A stretch of DNA of 18,181 bases from Gemmatimonadota bacterium (GTDB taxonomy: Bacteria > Latescibacterota > UBA2968 > UBA8231), in assembly GCA_002712305.1 (NCBI GenBank), contig PATE01000015.1, positions 1-18,181 of the forward strand, given 5' to 3'. This document shows, piece by piece, positions 15,388 through 18,181 of this stretch; position 1 is the first letter of the stretch; the number at the start of each line of letters is the position of its first letter. The translations under genes were made by a program, and so were the position numbers. The notes beneath the pieces were generated by a model. That model saw only the letters and a list, made by a program, of their open reading frames with translations. It was not told the origin of the DNA and ran no database searches.

Positions 15388-16392
15388 CTACTGGTCGCGC
15401 AGACTCTCCGCCAGATCGTAGGCCGCCTGCCCTTCCATGATACGATCGGCCCGCAGATACAACTGGCTGAGCAATGCCCAGCCGTCGGCAAACTGGTCGT
15501 CATTGGCCACAACCGCCTCCAGGACCTCCAACGCCCTGGGCTCATCTTTGATCCGCATCAGGCTGATGGCATAGTTATAGCCCAGCAGATTGTCCTCTGG
15601 ACTCAATGCGAAGGCCTTCTCCAGATAGCCTGATGCGGTCGAGTAGTCATCACGACGCAGATAGATACCGGCCACGTCGCCGAGTAACTCGGCGTCTTCG
15701 GGTTGCAGTTCGATTGCGCTCTTGAGTGCCAGCAGAGCGTCGTCCGGCTGATCAAGATGATCATAGGCGCTGGCCAGCACCCGATAGTAGCCAGCATCCT
15801 GCGCGGCGCCCGCGAGGGGGGCAATCCACTCCACGGCCTGCGTCCAGCGAGCCTGCTGATAATGGACGTAACCCAACTGTAGTGCCGTAGATGCGTCCTC
15901 CGGATCCAGAGAGACGGCGGTTTCGTAGGCGGCGATCGCCTCGTCCGGACGCTCTTGACGCTCGTGGATGATCCCGAGATTGCGATACGCCATCGCTCCT
16001 TGGGGGTCGATGACGGTGGCTTTCACGAAATGGTCCGCCGCTTCGTCGTAGGCACCGTCGTTGAGCGCCCCAAGACCGAGATTGAATGTCTCCACCCAAA
16101 ACTTCCGCCGCCACTTGGAGGCCTCCTCGAAACGCGCCGAATCGGCTTCTGCCGCATCAAAGGCAGCAGCCGCCTCGGCCAGATTCCCCGCTGTCGCTTC
16201 GGCGACACCTAGAAGCATCTGGGCCTCCGTATCCTGTGGCGTGGCGGCCACAGCCAGCAACAACTGTTCGCGCGCCTGGGCCCAATTATTCTGTTGGATG
16301 TAGACCTTCGCCGAGGTCATGGCCGTGCTTTGACAGCCGACGATCACCATAGAGGCGACAACAGTCAGTCCTGCCATCAGTGTTCTGCACAT
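15388..16392 (-). CDS. TPR-repeat lipoprotein
   Basis: A 334-residue protein starting with a lipoprotein signal: hydrophobic MAGLTVVASMVIVGC with a lipobox I-V-G-C and lipidated C20. The mature part is about eight tetratricopeptide repeats (roughly residues 26-330), recognisable by alternating A/G/Y positions and repeated segments such as AYRNLGIIHERQERPDEAIA and LDPEDAS. TPR proteins scaffold protein complexes; many envelope TPR lipoproteins assist secretion or assembly, but no partner is evident here. Starts: ATG 16392 has AGGTG 8 bases upstream, while TTG 16398 has AGGAG 9 bases upstream; either gives the same signal peptide. The open frame runs to 16638, but that part overlaps the S9 peptidase remnant antiframe and is not used. 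The gene is 59 bases downstream of the S9 remnant and convergent with the aminotransferase. Confidence 0.88.
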   Translation of the reverse strand: MCRTLMAGLTVVASMVIVGCQSTAMTSAKVYIQQNNWAQAREQLLLAVAATPQDTEAQMLLGVAEATAGNLAEAAAAFDAAEADSARFEEASKWRRKFWVETFNLGLGALNDGAYDEAADHFVKATVIDPQGAMAYRNLGIIHERQERPDEAIAAYETAVSLDPEDASTALQLGYVHYQQARWTQAVEWIAPLAGAAQDAGYYRVLASAYDHLDQPDDALLALKSAIELQPEDAELLGDVAGIYLRRDDYSTASGYLEKAFALSPEDNLLGYNYAISLMRIKDEPRALEVLEAVVANDDQFADGWALLSQLYLRADRIMEGQAAYDLAESLRDQ

Positions 16393-16451
16393 TCTCAATG
16401 CACCTATCTCCTGCTGTGGCCCCTTTGTCTGGGGCGTCTTGTTGACAGATC

Positions 16452-17565
16452 TCAGTCGACCGGATCCAGTCCCAGGGTCTGCCCTTTGCGAGTTGCCGGG
16501 ATCCCCTCCACCATCCATCTCGGAGCGCGTTCGCCCTTCAGATAATGATCGAAGAATTGCTGCATACGGGTGGCGAAGTCGCGTTGCGCCGCCTTCGTCG
16601 TCACCCAATGCGGTTGGCCATTGTAGTTGAGCATCCACACGGGACGCCCCAGCCGCCGCAAGGCTAGAAAGTATTCAATCCCCTGGTACCACGGAACCGC
16701 CCCGTCCTGATCATTGTGCATCATCAACAGCGGTGTGTTCACCTGATCGGCGAAAAACAGGGGAGAATTGTGAGGTAGCGATGGGTCTCCTCCCATAAGG
16801 TGCCCCCGATTCGGCTCTGTGATTTCTCGCATTTGTACATGCGGCTCACACCTGTCGCCCAGCGAATCCCACCGTAGGCACTGGTCATATTGGAGACCAC
16901 CGCGCCCGCCACGGCACAGGCAAACAGGTCGGTCTGGGTGATCAGGAATGCAGCCTGATAGCCAACCATTTTCCGTGGCGGCTGAGTGAATAGCTCAGAA
17001 CGTGCTCGAAACGACGCTCAGCCCCATGGCGCAGGTTGCGTAGAACGAGCGGCGCCCCCTCCTTCTCCTCAACGCCAGCGTCGCCGTAAGTCGAATCGGT
17101 CGTCGAATCGGGGGCAACAGGATGGAGCCAGACAACGACGTCTCCGCTGGCGCGCGACAGCGCGTACGATTCGACGCTTTCGATGACACTGAGATCGTCA
17201 GCGCCCAGTGTGTTGCCCAGTCTCAGGAGACCGAGATCTGCCACTTCGGCCCCGGAGGTATCTGGACCGATTCGACAGACGAGCCACTCCTCATCGATTT
17301 CTACACGCCCTTCTCTGCCCTGGGGAATAGCGTATCGAGTCTCACTCGAGAGGGATTGAATGACCAGTTGCGGATCGGCGCCGTTCTCAGGCATTAGACG
17401 ATAGAGGACCCATCCTCCGCGAGCCGATATGCTCTGCGATCCGATGGCCGACCACCGATCGTAGTCGCCGTGATCCAGCGACTTCAGGGCAGACTCTGCA
17501 ACCGCCGACCGATCCGTCAAGACAACGCCGAGCAGGACGACCACCGTCAGAACCCGTACAATCAC
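16452..17565 (-). pseudogene. Broken S9-family (prolyl oligopeptidase type) secreted peptidase
   Basis: Three collinear pieces of one gene. Piece 1 (17565 to about 16968) has a signal peptide (IVRVLTVVVLLGVVL) and the start of the propeller: SLDHGDYDRWSAIGSQSIS, LVLRNLRHGAERRFEHV, SLSRHGKWLA. Piece 2 (about 16969-16772) restarts in another frame at VGYQAAFLITQTDLFA, AVVSNMTSAYGG and SRIGGTLWEE, just after the position of the GxSxGG nucleophile motif. Piece 3 (16771-16452), in a third frame, has NSPLFFADQ, HNDQDGAVPWYQG with the catalytic-type Asp, NGQPHW with the His, and MQQFFDHYLKG. Several hundred residues, including the serine, are gone at 16961-16970, and one base is missing near 16770-16772. 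The start is GTG 17565 with AAGG upstream. Intact relatives are about 900 residues or more. The product cannot be an active peptidase. Confidence 0.88.
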
Positions 17566-17714
17566 ATCGACGCCTTCGTAGTGATTTCAAAAGAGAGGAA
17601 GGACGAAACAGAGCCGAATGCCAGCAAGACAGTCCCTTCATCATCATCAACGACACTCCGCGACAAGAGACTAACAGCGTCAACGTATTTTGCGACGCCG
17701 AGGTGTGTCCACCC
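17566..17714. other. Divergent intergenic region between S9 remnant and M28 peptidase
   Basis: A gap of 149 bases with upstream regions of two divergent genes. It contains a short ATC/TCA triplet run near 17639-17652 and the GAGGTG ribosome binding site for the plus-strand peptidase (17700-17705). No clear consensus promoter or palindrome is seen. Confidence 0.6.
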
Positions 17715-18181
17715 ATGACCATGCGAAAGGCGTTGACGATCGCCGTGGCAACTCTCTCAAGCACAACCGCCCCGCAAGCGCAACATGACGACACCCGTCT
17801 GCTGATCACTGGCGATGCCATCCTTGGCAACCAGGGCTTCGAACTGCTACAGGACATGACGACGCGATTCCAGGCGCGCCTGGCCGGCACACCTGGCAAC
17901 GCAAAGTCCATGGACTACCTGGAGGCGAGACTACAGGAACTTGGCATCCGCACTCACCGCGAGCGTTTCGATATACCCGGTTGGCGCCGGGGTACGGACC
18001 GGGTGACGGTCATGGCGCCAGCGAAGCGTAGCCTGCGGGCAGCGGCGCTCGGGTATGTGTCTGCCCATTCCCCCTTGGAAGCCGATCTGGTCCGTGTGGA
18101 GAGCATGAACTTCGATCAGTTGGACCCCGCCATGACGACAGGTCATATCGCGCTGGCGGCACCCAATCTTCGCTTCAGCCA
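17715..18181 (+). CDS. Secreted M28-type peptidase, N-terminal part (runs off window)
   Basis: The frame is open from ATG 17715 to the window edge (155 codons). It begins with a short signal peptide (MRKALTIAVATLSSTTAPQAQ). It is followed by a segment typical of the start of M28 aminopeptidases: FQARLAGTPGNAKSMDYLEA and LQELGIRTHRERF, in which a Gly-rich turn precedes a helix and the first strand. The residues after about 105 (ADLVRVESMNF, GHIALAAPN) look like the beginning of an inserted PA-type domain. The zinc-binding motifs would lie beyond the window, so activity cannot be judged. GAGGTG lies nine bases before ATG 17715; ATG 17721 is an alternative. It is divergent from the broken S9 peptidase. 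The family assignment rests on a short region. Confidence 0.75.
   Translation, partial: MTMRKALTIAVATLSSTTAPQAQHDDTRLLITGDAILGNQGFELLQDMTTRFQARLAGTPGNAKSMDYLEARLQELGIRTHRERFDIPGWRRGTDRVTVMAPAKRSLRAAALGYVSAHSPLEADLVRVESMNFDQLDPAMTTGHIALAAPNLRFS

Noticed and set aside
16393-16638. N-terminal extension of the TPR lipoprotein to 16638
   Set aside because: It overlaps the C-terminal coding part of the S9 remnant in another frame; the lipoprotein signal starts at 16392.
17387-17911. 174-codon minus-strand frame spanning the S9 start and the M28 gene
   Set aside because: It crosses the intergenic region and two real genes in shadow frames, and its Ser/Arg/Cys-rich product lacks any motif.
1-18181. 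Search for CRISPR arrays, tRNA/rRNA genes, transposases, phage genes and defence systems
   Set aside because: I found no regularly spaced repeats, no clear RNA gene signatures and no transposase, integrase, nuclease or toxin-like motifs by eye.

Overview
The window carries bacterial, GC-rich, protein-coding DNA at about one gene per 1.5 kb, with short intergenic gaps, Shine-Dalgarno (SD) sites and ATGA stop/start overlaps. I see no rRNA, tRNA, CRISPR array, transposase or integrase. The gene mix is paired OPT-like membrane proteins, several Gfo/Idh/MocA dehydrogenases, a xylose-isomerase-like TIM barrel, secreted S9 and M28 peptidases and glycine-betaine methyltransferases. By inference only, this resembles uncultured marine lineages such as Latescibacterota or Poribacteria; the sequence does not prove a taxon.

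Layout. From about 13.65 kb down to position 1 everything reads on the minus strand in a compact, probably co-transcribed series: (1) a 1491-residue fusion of a degenerate M28 peptidase, a carboxypeptidase-regulatory-like region and an FtsX/MacB-type permease; (2, 3) two large OPT-like transporters; (4) the C-terminal remnant of a glycine/sarcosine methyltransferase; (5) an intact sarcosine/dimethylglycine methyltransferase; (6) an MFS transporter; (7) a sugar-phosphate isomerase/epimerase-like TIM barrel; (8) a Gfo/Idh/MocA dehydrogenase; (9) a second such dehydrogenase cut by the window edge. Three junctions are 4-bp ATGA overlaps (GSMT'/SDMT, SDMT/MFS, Gfo1/Gfo2) and the M28-FtsX/transporter junction has a 1-base gap.

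A 313-base divergent region (13651-13963) separates this series from a plus-strand, probably Tat-exported class V aminotransferase. A hairpin lies between that gene and a convergent minus-strand TPR lipoprotein. Upstream of the lipoprotein is a broken S9 (prolyl oligopeptidase type) peptidase gene: its signal peptide, start of the propeller and C-terminal catalytic part are recognisable, but the middle, including the nucleophile serine, is missing and there is a further single-base frameshift. The window ends inside a plus-strand secreted M28 peptidase.

How the parts may fit together (inference). The left part combines betaine synthesis (now lacking an intact first enzyme), a transporter and sugar/polyol-type oxidoreductases. 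The right part is dominated by secreted or envelope proteins: peptidases, peptide-transporter-like proteins and a permease fused to a pseudo-peptidase. The most unusual items are the pseudo-M28/FtsX fusion encoded together with two OPT-like transporters, and the two collinear gene truncations (GSMT and S9), which could be real decay or assembly errors.
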